This document shows positions 40,981-49,825 of a stretch of DNA of 64,000 bases, piece after piece. The stretch's first letter is position 1; each line of letters starts with the position of its first letter. The stretch lies in contig JAIOPE010000146.1 in assembly GCA_021414065.1 (NCBI GenBank), positions 17,064 to 81,063 on the forward strand. The letters are read 5' to 3'. The notes under the pieces were generated by a model. The model was given only the letters and a program-made list of their open reading frames with translations. It was not told the origin of the DNA and did no database searches. Made by a program: the position numbers and the translations under genes. Source of the DNA: Planctomycetota bacterium. Lineage in GTDB: Bacteria; Planctomycetota; JAJSAM01; JAJVHW01.

Positions 40981-41160
40981 GCATCGCGGCAACGAAGTCC
41001 GCCCTCGTGCGAGTCCGACGTCGAGGGGCCGCCCTGCGCTCAGAACGCGGCGTGACGGCGGCGGAGGTCGTGGCCGTCAGTCGTCGGCGGCGCGGCGGGC
41101 GCGCAAGGGCTGAGAACTGCTCCGGCTGGGCCTGTCCGCGGGGGATACCATCAGCGGCAG

Positions 41161-41553
41161 ATGACGACGTCCACCCCTTGTCGGATCCGGAGTCGCTGGT
41201 GCGCCGCGAACTGGGCGCTCTGGTTGGTTGCGGCGGCCGCGCTCGTCTGGTTGCTCGTCAGTCTGATGCCATCGCGCTCCTTCGATGTGGAGCGGTGGGC
41301 GCGCGGAGCAGGCCTGGAGGACGCGGGCAACCCGCGTTGGTCGATGATCGAGGCCGTACAGACTGCACTCCGCGTCGGCATGACGGATCGGGAGTTGCTC
41401 GGCCTTCTCGGAGAGCCGGACTGGCACGCCGACGACGGTTCCTGGCTGTACGCGGTCGGGCGTTCCCGAGGTCCGTACAGCTCGGATCCGAAGTCGCTTC
41501 AGGTGGAGCTGGACGAAAGACGCCAAGTGGTTCGCTGGAGCGTCGGGTACTGA
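41161..41553 (+). CDS. small anchored protein with BamE/SmpA-like domain
   Basis: A 130-residue protein. Residues 18-36 form one membrane helix (LWLVAAAALVWLLVSLM). The C-terminal half reads like a BamE/SmpA-fold domain: VGMTDRELLGLLGEPDW, then a Trp-rich strand (GSWLYAVG) and a terminal strand (RRQVVRWSVGY). In BamE this fold sits on the outer membrane and helps assemble beta-barrels, but many anchored proteins reuse it. The ATG is the only reasonable start. The frame ends 98 bp before repeat B. Alternative: an unrelated small anchored protein. Confidence 0.65.
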   Translation: MTTSTPCRIRSRWCAANWALWLVAAAALVWLLVSLMPSRSFDVERWARGAGLEDAGNPRWSMIEAVQTALRVGMTDRELLGLLGEPDWHADDGSWLYAVGRSRGPYSSDPKSLQVELDERRQVVRWSVGY

Positions 41554-41651
41554 ATCGCCTCCGTTCGACAGGCGTCAGGTTCCCGTCACCCGCCCCGGAA
41601 TCGCTCGCGATGCGAGACACGCCGGCGGTCAAGCCTCGGCCCTCGCCCCCC

Positions 41652-41793
41652 TGTACCGTTCGCGCCTCGTGCGTACCTCGTCGGGAGCGTCGCCACGAGC
41701 GCCACGTCGCCGGCTCCTCGGTCCGGCCCGGCCGCTGTGCTCCGCGGAAGCGCGTTGCGGAGAGACTCGTGCGTCAATCCTCCCCCCCGCCGC
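41652..41793. repeat. dispersed intergenic repeat, copy B
   Basis: Begins TGTACCGTTCGCGCCTCGTG and closely follows copy A (2399-2541) in sequence and spacing throughout. It lies in the convergent space between the BamE-like gene and the acetyltransferase-deacetylase gene, so it is not a promoter shared by paralogues. Confidence 0.75.
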
Positions 41794-41794
41794 T

Positions 41795-44686
41795 TCAGCG
41801 GCGGACGCGGCGCGCGATGCGGCGGCAGATCTCGGCGAACCCCGTCAGCTCGGCTTCGAACTCAATCTGGCTGACGCACTCGCCGTCGAGGAACCGATGC
41901 AGGGCCAGCGGTTCCGTGCCCTTCGGGTTCAGGCCGACGTTGCAGGTCGTGCCGCTCTTCACGCCGAGGGCGCGGAGCCAGGGGAACTGCGCGGGGTCGT
42001 GCTCGTTGCTCGGGTAGCAGATGTGGTCGAACGTGCCGGGCTGGATGCGCGCGAGCGCCTGGCGGTTGTCCTCGACCTCGCGAATCGTCTCGCTCTCGTC
42101 GCGCGGGAATCGGTGCCGGTGCGTGTGGAGTTGCAGCTCGATCCCGCGCGCAGCCATGTCGCGCAACTCCTCGGGCGACGACAGACTGCACCGACGGCTG
42201 GCGATCATCTCGTCCCAGTCCACGCCAAGTCGCTTGGCCGTCTCGCGAGCGAGCGCCTGGCGACCTGGCTCGTCCAGATGGAACTTGGCGTACTCGACGA
42301 GCGCGCGACTGAAGGCCCGGACGGCGTTCGAGTCGGAGAGTGAGATCGTGCCCTCGTCGAACGGGCCGAGTCCGGCGATGTCGAGCGCGGGGCAGGTGGC
42401 TTTCCAGATGAGATAGACGAGCGAGGTCTCGAACACCGGAGTCGGGTTCTCGACGTGGTAGGTCGTCACGTAGAGCGTCGCCGGCAACTTCCGCCGGGCA
42501 ATCGGTTCCACGGCCCGCAACGCGACGGACGCCGCGCCGTCGTCGAGCGTCAGCACGACTGCGGCGGGCGGCAACGTGCCGGCGTTCATGCGCTCCACGC
42601 CCTCTGCGAGCGGGAGCACCGGGTACCCCCCGCGGACGATCGCATCCAGGCGCTTCTCGAACGTCTGCGCACGCATGAAGAGACGGGGCCCGAACGCGCT
42701 CTCGCCGTTCATGTCGAACCCATGCCAGCAGAACACTCGCATCTCGTCGCGCGTCGCGCGGCGGGCCAGGGCGAACAGGCCCGTGACCTTCGCCAAACGG
42801 TAGACGGTGCGCTTGACGAACTGCGCGACGCCTTCGAGTCGGGTGGGCTGTGTGTGCAGGCGGCGGTGCTCGTCGCGCTGAATGGTGCGGCCGAGGACCT
42901 TCTCGAGGCGAAGGGTGACCAGCGGGCGGAACCCGAGGTTCGTGATGGCGCGCATCGACGGCACGTTCGTGCGGTCGGCGCCGATCCAGATCTCGCGGCA
43001 GTCGGGCTCGCGGCGGGCGTCGGCCACGGCCTGGCGGAGCGCGGCGGTGTAGAGGCCGCGGCGACGGTGGGATGGAATCGTCGTGAAGTCGTAGGCGACG
43101 TCGGTGCCGGCGGGGAGAGCGAGATGCGTCTCGACCTCGCGCACGCTCGACGTGGCCGCGCCGCGGCAGACCCACCCGAGACTGACGAGAGTACCGTTCT
43201 CGACGTACGTGTAGACGCGGTGCCCGTTGCCGATCCGGGTGAGGCACTCGGAGAGGAACCCCGAACGCGTCTGCCACTTCGCCCACGGGCGGAAGCAGAG
43301 GAGATCTTCGACGGAGTTGACGCGGAAGACCGGAGCCGTCGCGTCGGCGGAGGCGGTGGAAGCACTCGGAGCGACGTCGCTGCGCGCGTCGAGCGTGGAG
43401 AGGATGACCTCGGTGGTCGCCCGGATCGGCAGGAAGAAGCACGCGCGACGTACCAGGGACCGGACCATCCCGAGCGGCCCCGCGTGACGTGCGCGGTCCC
43501 TGAGCGTGCGGACCTGATCGGGCGACGATCCGAGCCGGATCGCGACGCGCTTCGCGAACGCGTCCGTCCGGCGTGCGGCGACGAGGCGGAGATGGTCGAT
43601 CCGGCGGAACGAGATGCGAACGATCGCGACCTCGTCGTTCGACGTCGCGAATCGGTCCTTCCAGCCCGGGCCGGGCGTCAGGTCGAGTTCCGTGAACCCC
43701 GACGCGGCGGCGAGCTCGGCCAGGTAGTGGAGTTGGAGCTTCCCGGGCGACTGGGCGGAGAACTCGCCGTCGTAGGAGTGCGGTCCGATCGACAGCCGCT
43801 TTCCGTCGGCGATGCCGAGCTGCGCCGCGACGAGGCGCCCGCCGACCCGCAGCGCCGTGGGGAAGAGGAACCCCGGCAGCCGGAAGAGTGCCTCGTGGAA
43901 CGGCCGCTTCCGCGGGTCGTCGAGGAACGGCAGGACGCCGTGGATGGCGCCCTGGCGGAACTCGTGGAGCGGGATGAACTCGTCAAGGAGCTTCGAGAAC
44001 TCGGCCGGGTCGGTCACCCGGGTGAACGAGATGTCGCCCGACCGGGAGAGCTGTCGGATGCGGGTCTTGTTCCCCTTCTTCTTCAGCCACGCGCGGTCTT
44101 CGTCGCCGAGCTCGCGCAGCGCGCGCGGCATCGTCTCGAGGAGGATGCGCTCCCGCCACCGGTCGGTGGACGTCGCCCAGCCGAGGGGCGCCCCGGGCGG
44201 AACGTGCATGAGCGTCAGCGACGCCGCGGGGAACCGCTCGCGGAGGCGGTCCATGGCGCCCACGATGACCGCTTCGCCGCACGTCGGGAGCGCGAGCCAC
44301 GCCTGGTACTCCGACTGGTGGGCCCCGGCCACGTGGAGGCGCCGGCGGTCGGGCGTCGCCGCGAGTACGAGCAGCCCGGCGAGACGGCCGCTCTCGGCGG
44401 TGACCGTGACGACCACCGGAATGAACAGATCGCCGTAGACGTCGAACCAGGTGGACGCGAAGCCGCGCCCCTGGAAGACGGTCTTCCACGGACACGCTGC
44501 GTAGAGCGCATCCCAGGCCGCCGCGAGGTCAGGCGATGCGAGCAGCGCCTCCGCGGCGGGGCCTTCCGTGACCTCGAACTGGAGCGACTCGGCCACCTGC
44601 AGGTCCGACTGCGGGGCGCCGGCGGGCGGAGCGGACGTTGGGGCGGCGACGGCGACGGGTGCGGCTGCCAGGTGCGGAGAACTCAT
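41795..44686 (-). CDS. CelD/GNAT - GNAT - polysaccharide deacetylase fusion
   Basis: A 963-residue cytoplasmic-looking protein with a GAGGAG site before the ATG. Three enzymatic units occur. Residues about 35-400 are a CelD/BcsL-type acetyltransferase: WFDVYGDLFIPVVV, RELGDEDRAWLKKKGNKTRIR, then a LDLTPGPGWKDRF end that matches the double-GNAT fold. Residues about 455-640 are a second GNAT with DFTTIPSHRRRGLYTAAL (acetyl-CoA site). Residues about 670-963 are a NodB-homology carbohydrate deacetylase with VVLTLDDG (D715-D716) and LHTHRHRF (H854-H858), the metal triad. This combination suggests coordinated acetylation and de-acetylation of an amino sugar in a surface polysaccharide. No signal peptide is visible, so the site of action is uncertain. 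Confidence 0.85.
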   Translation of the reverse strand: MSSPHLAAAPVAVAAPTSAPPAGAPQSDLQVAESLQFEVTEGPAAEALLASPDLAAAWDALYAACPWKTVFQGRGFASTWFDVYGDLFIPVVVTVTAESGRLAGLLVLAATPDRRRLHVAGAHQSEYQAWLALPTCGEAVIVGAMDRLRERFPAASLTLMHVPPGAPLGWATSTDRWRERILLETMPRALRELGDEDRAWLKKKGNKTRIRQLSRSGDISFTRVTDPAEFSKLLDEFIPLHEFRQGAIHGVLPFLDDPRKRPFHEALFRLPGFLFPTALRVGGRLVAAQLGIADGKRLSIGPHSYDGEFSAQSPGKLQLHYLAELAAASGFTELDLTPGPGWKDRFATSNDEVAIVRISFRRIDHLRLVAARRTDAFAKRVAIRLGSSPDQVRTLRDRARHAGPLGMVRSLVRRACFFLPIRATTEVILSTLDARSDVAPSASTASADATAPVFRVNSVEDLLCFRPWAKWQTRSGFLSECLTRIGNGHRVYTYVENGTLVSLGWVCRGAATSSVREVETHLALPAGTDVAYDFTTIPSHRRRGLYTAALRQAVADARREPDCREIWIGADRTNVPSMRAITNLGFRPLVTLRLEKVLGRTIQRDEHRRLHTQPTRLEGVAQFVKRTVYRLAKVTGLFALARRATRDEMRVFCWHGFDMNGESAFGPRLFMRAQTFEKRLDAIVRGGYPVLPLAEGVERMNAGTLPPAAVVLTLDDGAASVALRAVEPIARRKLPATLYVTTYHVENPTPVFETSLVYLIWKATCPALDIAGLGPFDEGTISLSDSNAVRAFSRALVEYAKFHLDEPGRQALARETAKRLGVDWDEMIASRRCSLSSPEELRDMAARGIELQLHTHRHRFPRDESETIREVEDNRQALARIQPGTFDHICYPSNEHDPAQFPWLRALGVKSGTTCNVGLNPKGTEPLALHRFLDGECVSQIEFEAELTGFAEICRRIARRVRR

Positions 44687-44936
44687 CGCGGTTCGGCTCC
44701 TCGTCCGCAGGGAGCGGGACACCAGTCCCTTCGCGAGTCGCGTGCCGTACGCCGAACTCCCGTCGGAAGCGAGGCCGGACGCGCCGTCCACACGCCATGA
44801 GAGGGCCGGTGCGATCGGCGGGGCAAACAGCGGGGCAAACGGCGGTCTGCGAACGCAACCGGCCCCGCCGCACCCGGAGTTCCGGACGCGACGGGGCCGT
44901 GAGACGCACGCGCCACGAGGGGCGCGGCGCAGTGTG

Positions 44937-45140
44937 TTACTCGATCGGAACTACGTTGGCGGCGCGCAGGCCCTTGTCGCCCTTCTCCACGTCGTGCGAG
45001 ACCTTCTGGCCCTCGCGGAGCGTGCGGAAGCCCTGGGACTGGATCGAGCTGTAGTGGCAGAACACTTCCTGCCCGTCGTCCCCAGCGATGAATCCGTACC
45101 CCTTCTCGTCCTTGAACCACTTCACCTTGCCGGTCGCCAT
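44937..45140 (-). CDS. csp: cold-shock domain protein
   Basis: A 67-residue cold-shock protein. RNP1 reads KGYGFI (residues 13-18) and RNP2 VFCHYSSI (26-33), both complete, followed by the usual [10 protein letters not shown] and AANVVPIE end. It binds single-stranded RNA or DNA and melts structure. A GGAGG site precedes the ATG. A 157-bp space separates it from the sigma gene; many csp genes use such leaders for temperature control, but I saw no defined structure here. Confidence 0.97.
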   Translation of the reverse strand: MATGKVKWFKDEKGYGFIAGDDGQEVFCHYSSIQSQGFRTLREGQKVSHDVEKGDKGLRAANVVPIE

Positions 45141-45297
45141 CTGAACTACTCCTCCCTTCGGGTCCGCTTGCCTGGGCATCGGCCCAGACGTTTGCGGCCC
45201 GGAGAACTACGAAAGGGGCAGTTTGTAGCGGGGCGGGATGGGAACGCACCCTTTCTTATCGTCAAACGGGACCGGGCCGCGTGAACCGCGCGTCGTC

Positions 45298-45948
45298 TCA
45301 GAGACAGTCGTGCAGCCGCTCCCGGATTCTCGCGACGCGTGCCTTCACGCACGAGAGCGAGACCCTCTGCTCGGCCGCGATCTGCGCGAGGCTGAGCCCG
45401 CGCTCCACGCGATCCCGCATCGTGGTCCGGAGCTTGGCGGAGAGCGAGTCCACCGCCGCGCGGACGGCCGCAACCTGCTCCGGCGACGGCTCGTGGGACC
45501 CGAAACGACGGGCGACGCGCGCGAGCGGTACGCCGACCGGCGGGGAGTCGTCCACGGCGTGCGTGTTCGGATAGCACCGGCGGCGCTTGCGGACCTGCGT
45601 GGCGGCCGTGTTGCGCGCGATCCGGATCAGCCACCCCTCGAGGCGCTCGTTGTCGCGCAGGCTGTGAATGCCGTGGTACGCCGCGAGAACCGCGTCGTGG
45701 ACCGCGTCCTCCGCCTCGTGCCCGTCGCGGAGGACGCGGTACGTCACGCGCCGGAGTTGCTCCCCGATCCTCTCGTACGCCGCCCAGACCTCCTCCGGAG
45801 CGTGCGCCGCCGCCGGCTTCCGGCCGCGCCCGTCGGGGTCAGCGACGGAGTCGCGGTGGTTCCCCGCTCGCCCGTCATGCGTCCCCTGCCCCTCGCCCAC
45901 CGCCCTGCACCCGCCCGCCCCGGCTGCGGCCGCTCCGCTGGCATCCAT
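45298..45948 (-). CDS. ECF-type RNA polymerase sigma factor
   Basis: A 216-residue sigma-70 family protein with a GGGAGGG site. After a 50-residue disordered start, sigma-2 is seen at residues 50-120 (RVLRDGHEAEDAVHDAVLAAYHGIHSL, then LEGWLIRIARN). A His-Ala/Pro-rich linker follows, then a sigma-4 helix-turn-helix at 165-214 (AKLRTTMRDRVERGLSLAQIAAEQRVS and VKARVARIRERL). No adjacent anti-sigma gene is present. Gene order puts it before csp on the same strand. Confidence 0.9.
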   Translation of the reverse strand: MDASGAAAAGAGGCRAVGEGQGTHDGRAGNHRDSVADPDGRGRKPAAAHAPEEVWAAYERIGEQLRRVTYRVLRDGHEAEDAVHDAVLAAYHGIHSLRDNERLEGWLIRIARNTAATQVRKRRRCYPNTHAVDDSPPVGVPLARVARRFGSHEPSPEQVAAVRAAVDSLSAKLRTTMRDRVERGLSLAQIAAEQRVSLSCVKARVARIRERLHDCL

Positions 45949-46034
45949 GGTCGCCCTCCCTGGAGGAGGGCCCGCGGCACACTGCCGAAGCGACCTCCGT
46001 CCGTGACAGAAGACGCTATTTCCGGGGCTGGAGA

Positions 46035-46069
46035 CCCCGCCGCTGCGCGCCAGCAGCGCGGCGGCGGGG
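46035..46069 (-). terminator. GC-rich hairpin after dapA
   Basis: CCCCGCCGC (46035-46043) pairs perfectly with GCGGCGGGG (46061-46069), loop of 17 with internal complementarity. It is 23 bp after the dapA stop on the minus strand; there is no T-run, so Rho-independent action is doubtful. Confidence 0.5.
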
Positions 46070-46092
46070 AAGGAACCCCGGGGGGCGCGGGG

Positions 46093-46992
46093 CTAGAGCA
46101 GGCCGAGCGGCGCCATCGCCTCGCGCAGGGCCTTCTCGGTCTCGGGGAGCGCAGCGAGGAGCGGCGGACGCACGGCGTCGGAGCAGACGCCCATCATCTG
46201 CAGAGCGCGCTTCGCAGGGACCGGATTCGGCTCGCGGAACAACGCCCGGAAGAGCGGGAAAAGTCGGTCGTGAATCCGGCGGGCCGACGTGACCTGCCCC
46301 TCGACTGCGTCGCGCACGCACGCCACGACGTCGATTGGTGCCACGTTGCTCGCCACGGAGACGACGCCGACAGCGCCAAGCGCTGCCATCGCCAGCGTCA
46401 GACCGTCGTCGCCGGAGAGCACCGGGATGTCGCAGATCGAGCGAATGCGCGCCACCTGATCCAGCGAACCGGACGCCTCCTTGATCCCGGCCACGTTGGC
46501 GCACATGCGGCGCAGTTCGGCGACCGACTCGGGCTCAAGGTTGACGCCGGTCCTCCCCGGGATGTTGTAGAGGATGACCGGCAGCGGCGAGGCGGAGGCA
46601 ACGGTCCGGAAGTGCTCGACGAGCATCCGCTGGCTCGGTCGGTTGTAGTACGGGCAGACGACGAGCGCGCCGTCGGCGCCGGACTCGGCCGCGTGCCGCG
46701 TGAGGCGGACCGCCTCGGCTGTCGCGTTCGATCCCGTTCCGGCGACGACCGGCACCCGGCCCGCTGCCAGCTTCACCACGCACGCGACCACCTCGTCGTG
46801 CTCCGCGTGGGTCAGCGTCGGCGATTCGCCGGTCGTGCCGCACGGGACGAGAACGTCCACGCCGGCGGCGATCTGCGCCTCGACGAGACGGCCGAGCGCC
46901 TCAAAGTCCACCGACAGGTCGGATGACCGAAACGGCGTGACGAGCGCGGTCCACGTGCCGCGGACGACCAGGGGCCGACGAACACCGCTCAC
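46093..46992 (-). CDS. dapA: 4-hydroxy-tetrahydrodipicolinate synthase (DapA)
   Basis: A 299-residue TIM-barrel lyase of the DHDPS/NAL family. Active-site residues are present: T53-T54 in the CGTTGES motif, Tyr142 in LYNIPGRTG and Schiff-base Lys171 in AGIKEASGS. It condenses pyruvate with aspartate semialdehyde in lysine and peptidoglycan diaminopimelate synthesis. The start is the GTG at 46992, whose GTGA overlaps the pdxJ stop by 4 bp. A later ATG would remove conserved N-terminal residues. The pyruvate specificity is consistent with DapA, but aldolase relatives such as NanA are not excluded. Confidence 0.92.
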   Translation of the reverse strand: MSGVRRPLVVRGTWTALVTPFRSSDLSVDFEALGRLVEAQIAAGVDVLVPCGTTGESPTLTHAEHDEVVACVVKLAAGRVPVVAGTGSNATAEAVRLTRHAAESGADGALVVCPYYNRPSQRMLVEHFRTVASASPLPVILYNIPGRTGVNLEPESVAELRRMCANVAGIKEASGSLDQVARIRSICDIPVLSGDDGLTLAMAALGAVGVVSVASNVAPIDVVACVRDAVEGQVTSARRIHDRLFPLFRALFREPNPVPAKRALQMMGVCSDAVRPPLLAALPETEKALREAMAPLGLL

Positions 46993-47807
46993 GATTTCTC
47001 CTCCTCGCGTGCACTGCGCCGCTGACGCAGCCCCGCCGCGGCCTTCTCGATGGCGTCCTTCATCTCGCGGACGGCCCGTTCCAGGCCGACCATGACCGCC
47101 CGCGCGACGATCGCGTGACCGATGTTCAGTTCCTCGACGCCCGGGATCGCCACGATCGCCGCGACGTTGCGCAGGTCGAGCCCGTGGCCCGCGTGGACCC
47201 GGAGCCCGAGTTCGCGCCCCGCGGCGGCCGCCATCCGCAGGTCGTCGAGCGCTTCGGCTCGCGCCGCCGCGTCCCTCGCATTCGCGTAACGGCCCGTGTG
47301 CAACTCGACGGCCTGCGCGCCCGACCCCAACGCCGCCTGCAACTGCCGAGCGTCGGGGTCGATGAAGCACGAGACGACGATCCCGGCCGCGGACAGCTCG
47401 CGGACGACCGTTGCCAGGCCGACCGGGTCGCGGGTGCAGTCGAGCCCTCCCTCGGTCGTCACCTCTTCGCGCCGCTCGGGCACCAGGCAGACGGCCTGCG
47501 GGAGGACGTCGAGAGCGATCGCGAGGACCGCCCGGTCCACGGCCATCTCCAGGTTCATGTGACGGACGAACCCTCGGAGCGCGCGGACGTCCCGCTCCTG
47601 GATGTGCCGGCGGTCTTCTCGGAGGTGGACGGTGATCCCGTCGGCCCCCGCCAGTTCCGCGAGCACGGCTGCGGCCACGGGATCGGGCTCGCACGCGCGG
47701 CGAGCCTGCCGCACGGTGGCCACGTGGTCCACGTTCACACCGAGCCGGGGCACCGCCGGGATCGGATCGCGGGCGGAGTCTGTCTGACCCTTCATCGCGC
47801 GGAGCAT
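46989..47807 (-). CDS. pdxJ: pyridoxine 5'-phosphate synthase (PdxJ)
   Basis: A 272-residue TIM-barrel enzyme. Typical PdxJ features are [15 protein letters not shown] near residues 22-36, [13 protein letters not shown] with substrate-binding Asp-Arg-Arg-His, [17 protein letters not shown], and the C-terminal [11 protein letters not shown] and [12 protein letters not shown]. It condenses 1-deoxyxylulose-5-phosphate with aminoacetone-phosphate to make pyridoxine 5'-phosphate. An ATG at 47807 or at 47795 could start it; neither has a clear ribosome site. Its final codons overlap dapA, so the two are translated together. Confidence 0.93.
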   Translation of the reverse strand: MLRAMKGQTDSARDPIPAVPRLGVNVDHVATVRQARRACEPDPVAAAVLAELAGADGITVHLREDRRHIQERDVRALRGFVRHMNLEMAVDRAVLAIALDVLPQAVCLVPERREEVTTEGGLDCTRDPVGLATVVRELSAAGIVVSCFIDPDARQLQAALGSGAQAVELHTGRYANARDAAARAEALDDLRMAAAAGRELGLRVHAGHGLDLRNVAAIVAIPGVEELNIGHAIVARAVMVGLERAVREMKDAIEKAAAGLRQRRSAREEEKS

Positions 47808-47923
47808 AGCCAGCGGCGAGATCGCGAGCCTGCTAAGAACGTCGGCCGCGACAAGGAAACAGTGTGGCGTCGAAACCGAAGTTTCCTGCCAACGCGCACG
47901 GCGATCGCCTTGACAATCACACG

Positions 47924-48436
47924 ATGACGTTGATCGCCCGTCGCCTCCGGACACTACGCGCAGGACGGATCGCGTTGCTGGTCGTCGCTGCGCTGGCCGC
48001 GATCGGCGCCGGCGTCGCGGCCCTGCGCCCCGCACGCGCGCAGGACGCCGCCGCGACGCTCTGGATCACGGGGCTCCGGATCGACGGCGCCCGGGCGCGC
48101 GCGCTCGTCCGGCTGACGAACACCGCCACCGCCGGACTCGATGTCCACGCCGTGCACTACACGGTCCAGGCGACGATCGGCGGAGAACCGCTCAGCGCGG
48201 TCGCCGCGGGGGCGTCCGGCGCGTTCCTCGGACCCGGCGAGACGCTGGACCTGGACCTGGGTCTGATCGTCACCCAGTACCGGAAGTCGCTCGGCGTTCC
48301 CGCGTTCTCGGGGCCCGTCCGGTTCGTGGCGTTCGCCTACTCCCCGGGCAAGCCGTTCGGCCCCGACGTGATTCAGGTGTCCGCCGTCCAGACAGAGGGG
48401 ACCACGCGGTACGAGCCGCTGGTCGAATGGAGATGA
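47924..48436 (+). CDS. secreted small hypothetical protein
   Basis: A 170-residue protein with a signal peptide (residues 1-35; [22 protein letters not shown] then RARAQ). The mature part is strand-rich: [42 protein letters not shown] and [13 protein letters not shown]. It looks like a single beta-sandwich domain. The start at 47924 was taken because it lies just before the basic signal; a longer frame begins 60 bp upstream. It overlaps or touches a second, similarly sized secreted-protein gene. Not recognised as a known family. Confidence 0.65.
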   Translation: MTLIARRLRTLRAGRIALLVVAALAAIGAGVAALRPARAQDAAATLWITGLRIDGARARALVRLTNTATAGLDVHAVHYTVQATIGGEPLSAVAAGASGAFLGPGETLDLDLGLIVTQYRKSLGVPAFSGPVRFVAFAYSPGKPFGPDVIQVSAVQTEGTTRYEPLVEWR

Positions 48437-48438
48437 GC

Positions 48439-48915
48439 ATGACGCAGGCAACGCGAAGAAAGCACCCGCTGGTCCTCGCGGCGATCCTCGCCGCAACGGT
48501 CAGTGTCGGACTGTGGGCGGCCCGCGGCGCGGCGGCGGACCCGGTCACGGCGGCGATCGTCGGAGGGGTGGATTCGTCGGCGGGCGCCGTGCCGGAACTC
48601 GTCCTGTCGAACCTGACGTCGGCCACGCAGACGCTCGACATCCTCCTCCTCGATGCGAACGGCGACACGCTCGTGAGTCACGCCGCCGACGTCACGCTCG
48701 GCCCCCGCGCCACCGTCGCCGTGGACCTGCTCGAGCAACTCCGCCGGGACCTGCCGAAGAAGGCGAAGCCGTACGCGGGGATCTTCACCGTGGAAGTGCG
48801 CGGCGACGCCGGGTTCACGGAGAGCGCAGTGCTCGTCCACGTCACGCAGTTCTTCGGCACGCGGAAGAAGCCGAAAGCTGCGTTCGTACTACGCCCGGTG
48901 TTCCGCGCACTCTGA
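48439..48915 (+). CDS. secreted small hypothetical protein, beta-rich
   Basis: A 158-residue protein. The ATG at 48439 has GGAG six bases upstream; another ATG at 48433 overlaps the previous stop (ATGA) and is equally placed. A signal peptide covers residues 1-30 (LVLAAILAATVSVGLWAARGAAAD). The mature part is a beta-sandwich-like domain (LSNLTSATQTLDILLLDANGD and FTVEVRGDAGFTESAVLVHVTQF), resembling the preceding gene's product in size and strand content, so they may be distant duplicates. No motif suggests a catalytic role. Confidence 0.65.
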   Translation: MTQATRRKHPLVLAAILAATVSVGLWAARGAAADPVTAAIVGGVDSSAGAVPELVLSNLTSATQTLDILLLDANGDTLVSHAADVTLGPRATVAVDLLEQLRRDLPKKAKPYAGIFTVEVRGDAGFTESAVLVHVTQFFGTRKKPKAAFVLRPVFRAL

Positions 48916-48924
48916 TCAGTCTGA

Positions 48925-49509
48925 TCAGACGGGCGGCACCGACGCGTCCCGCCGGAGCAGCGTGAACGCCGTCCGGCCCCAGCGACGCTGGCTCTCGACG
49001 GCAAGTCCCGGGAACCCCGTCCCTGCGAAGTCGCCGTCGTTCGACTGAACGATGGCGATGCCGTCCGCGGCGAGGAGCGGCTTGCCGGGCCCGGCGAGGG
49101 ACTGGACCAAGCGGTCCAGGTTGGCCCGCTGCTCGGCGAAGTGCGGGTAGGGCGGCGCGATGAACACGATGTCGAACGGCGCGCGGAGCCCGGGCAGTGC
49201 GTAGCAGTCGGCCGCGACCAGTTCCACCGTGCCGGGCTTCGGCGCGATCGCTGCCAGGTTCTTGCGGATGGCCGTGAGCGCGGGCTTCGCGAGTTCGACG
49301 AGCGTCGCCGACGCCGCACCGCGGGAGAGGCACTCGAACGCGAACGCTCCGGAGCCGGCGAACAGGTCCAGCACCCGGTCGCCGGTGAGGTCCTGGCCGA
49401 TCACGTTCATCAGGTTCAGACGGTGGGCGTCCATCGACGGCCGGGTGGCCTCGCCCTCGGGCGTCAGCACGTTGCGCCCCCGCCAGGAGCCGCCGGTGAT
49501 TCGTAGCAT
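48925..49509 (-). CDS. rsmD: 16S rRNA (guanine966-N2)-methyltransferase (RsmD)
   Basis: A 194-residue SAM-dependent methyltransferase. The N-terminus reads MLRITGGSWRGRNV with TRPSMDAHRLNLMN; the SAM site is VLDLFAGSGAF (residues 46-56), and AADCYALPG follows. It modifies G966 in helix 31 of 16S rRNA. A notable change: the catalytic motif IV is IAPPY (residues 117-121) where the family usually has DPPY, so the conserved Asp is Ala here. No alternative start was found. Identity is otherwise firm. Confidence 0.9.
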   Translation of the reverse strand: MLRITGGSWRGRNVLTPEGEATRPSMDAHRLNLMNVIGQDLTGDRVLDLFAGSGAFAFECLSRGAASATLVELAKPALTAIRKNLAAIAPKPGTVELVAADCYALPGLRAPFDIVFIAPPYPHFAEQRANLDRLVQSLAGPGKPLLAADGIAIVQSNDGDFAGTGFPGLAVESQRRWGRTAFTLLRRDASVPPV

Positions 49510-49594
49510 GCGGCCATCGTCACCCAAGTGAGCCTGCGCAGGCTCGCCATTTCGACTCCGGTCGGAAGCGGAGACTGCCGATACGGGAAGTGTC

Positions 49595-49825
49595 ATGGAA
49601 CGCCCACCCCCGGAGGACTCGGAATTGTCCGACTCGCAGGACCACCCCATCGCGCCGACGAACACGCCGGCGCTCGAGGCGATCTTCCGCGCCCTCAGCC
49701 GCGCCCGCGGCGAGCGCACGGAACTCGTCGATGACGTTCGAGCTCGTATGGACGGAGGCGAGTACATGAGCGCAGAGAAGCTCAACCTTGCGATCCACCG
49801 CATGCTCAAGGACTCGCTCGCATGA
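49595..49825 (+). CDS. FlgM-like anti-sigma-28 protein
   Basis: A 76-residue acidic, partly disordered protein. The C-terminal 40 residues match the FlgM anti-sigma-28 core: a helix beginning TELVDDVRARMDGGEYMSAEKLNLAIHRML, with the G-E/Q-Y turn at DGGEY and the second helix KLNLAIHRMLKD. In other bacteria FlgM holds sigma-28 until the flagellar hook is complete. No flagellar gene is near, and the next gene encodes an unrelated secreted protein, overlapping this stop by 4 bp. A regulator of another sigma factor is possible. Confidence 0.75.
   Translation: MERPPPEDSELSDSQDHPIAPTNTPALEAIFRALSRARGERTELVDDVRARMDGGEYMSAEKLNLAIHRMLKDSLA

Noticed and set aside
42455..44800. 781-codon plus-strand frame opposite the acetyltransferase-deacetylase gene
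   Set aside because: Complement shadow; the minus strand shows clear NodB and GNAT motifs.
47909..47914. TTGACA upstream of the secreted-protein gene at 47924 as a -35 box
   Set aside because: It lies only about 10 bp before the start codon, so no -10 box can fit before the gene.
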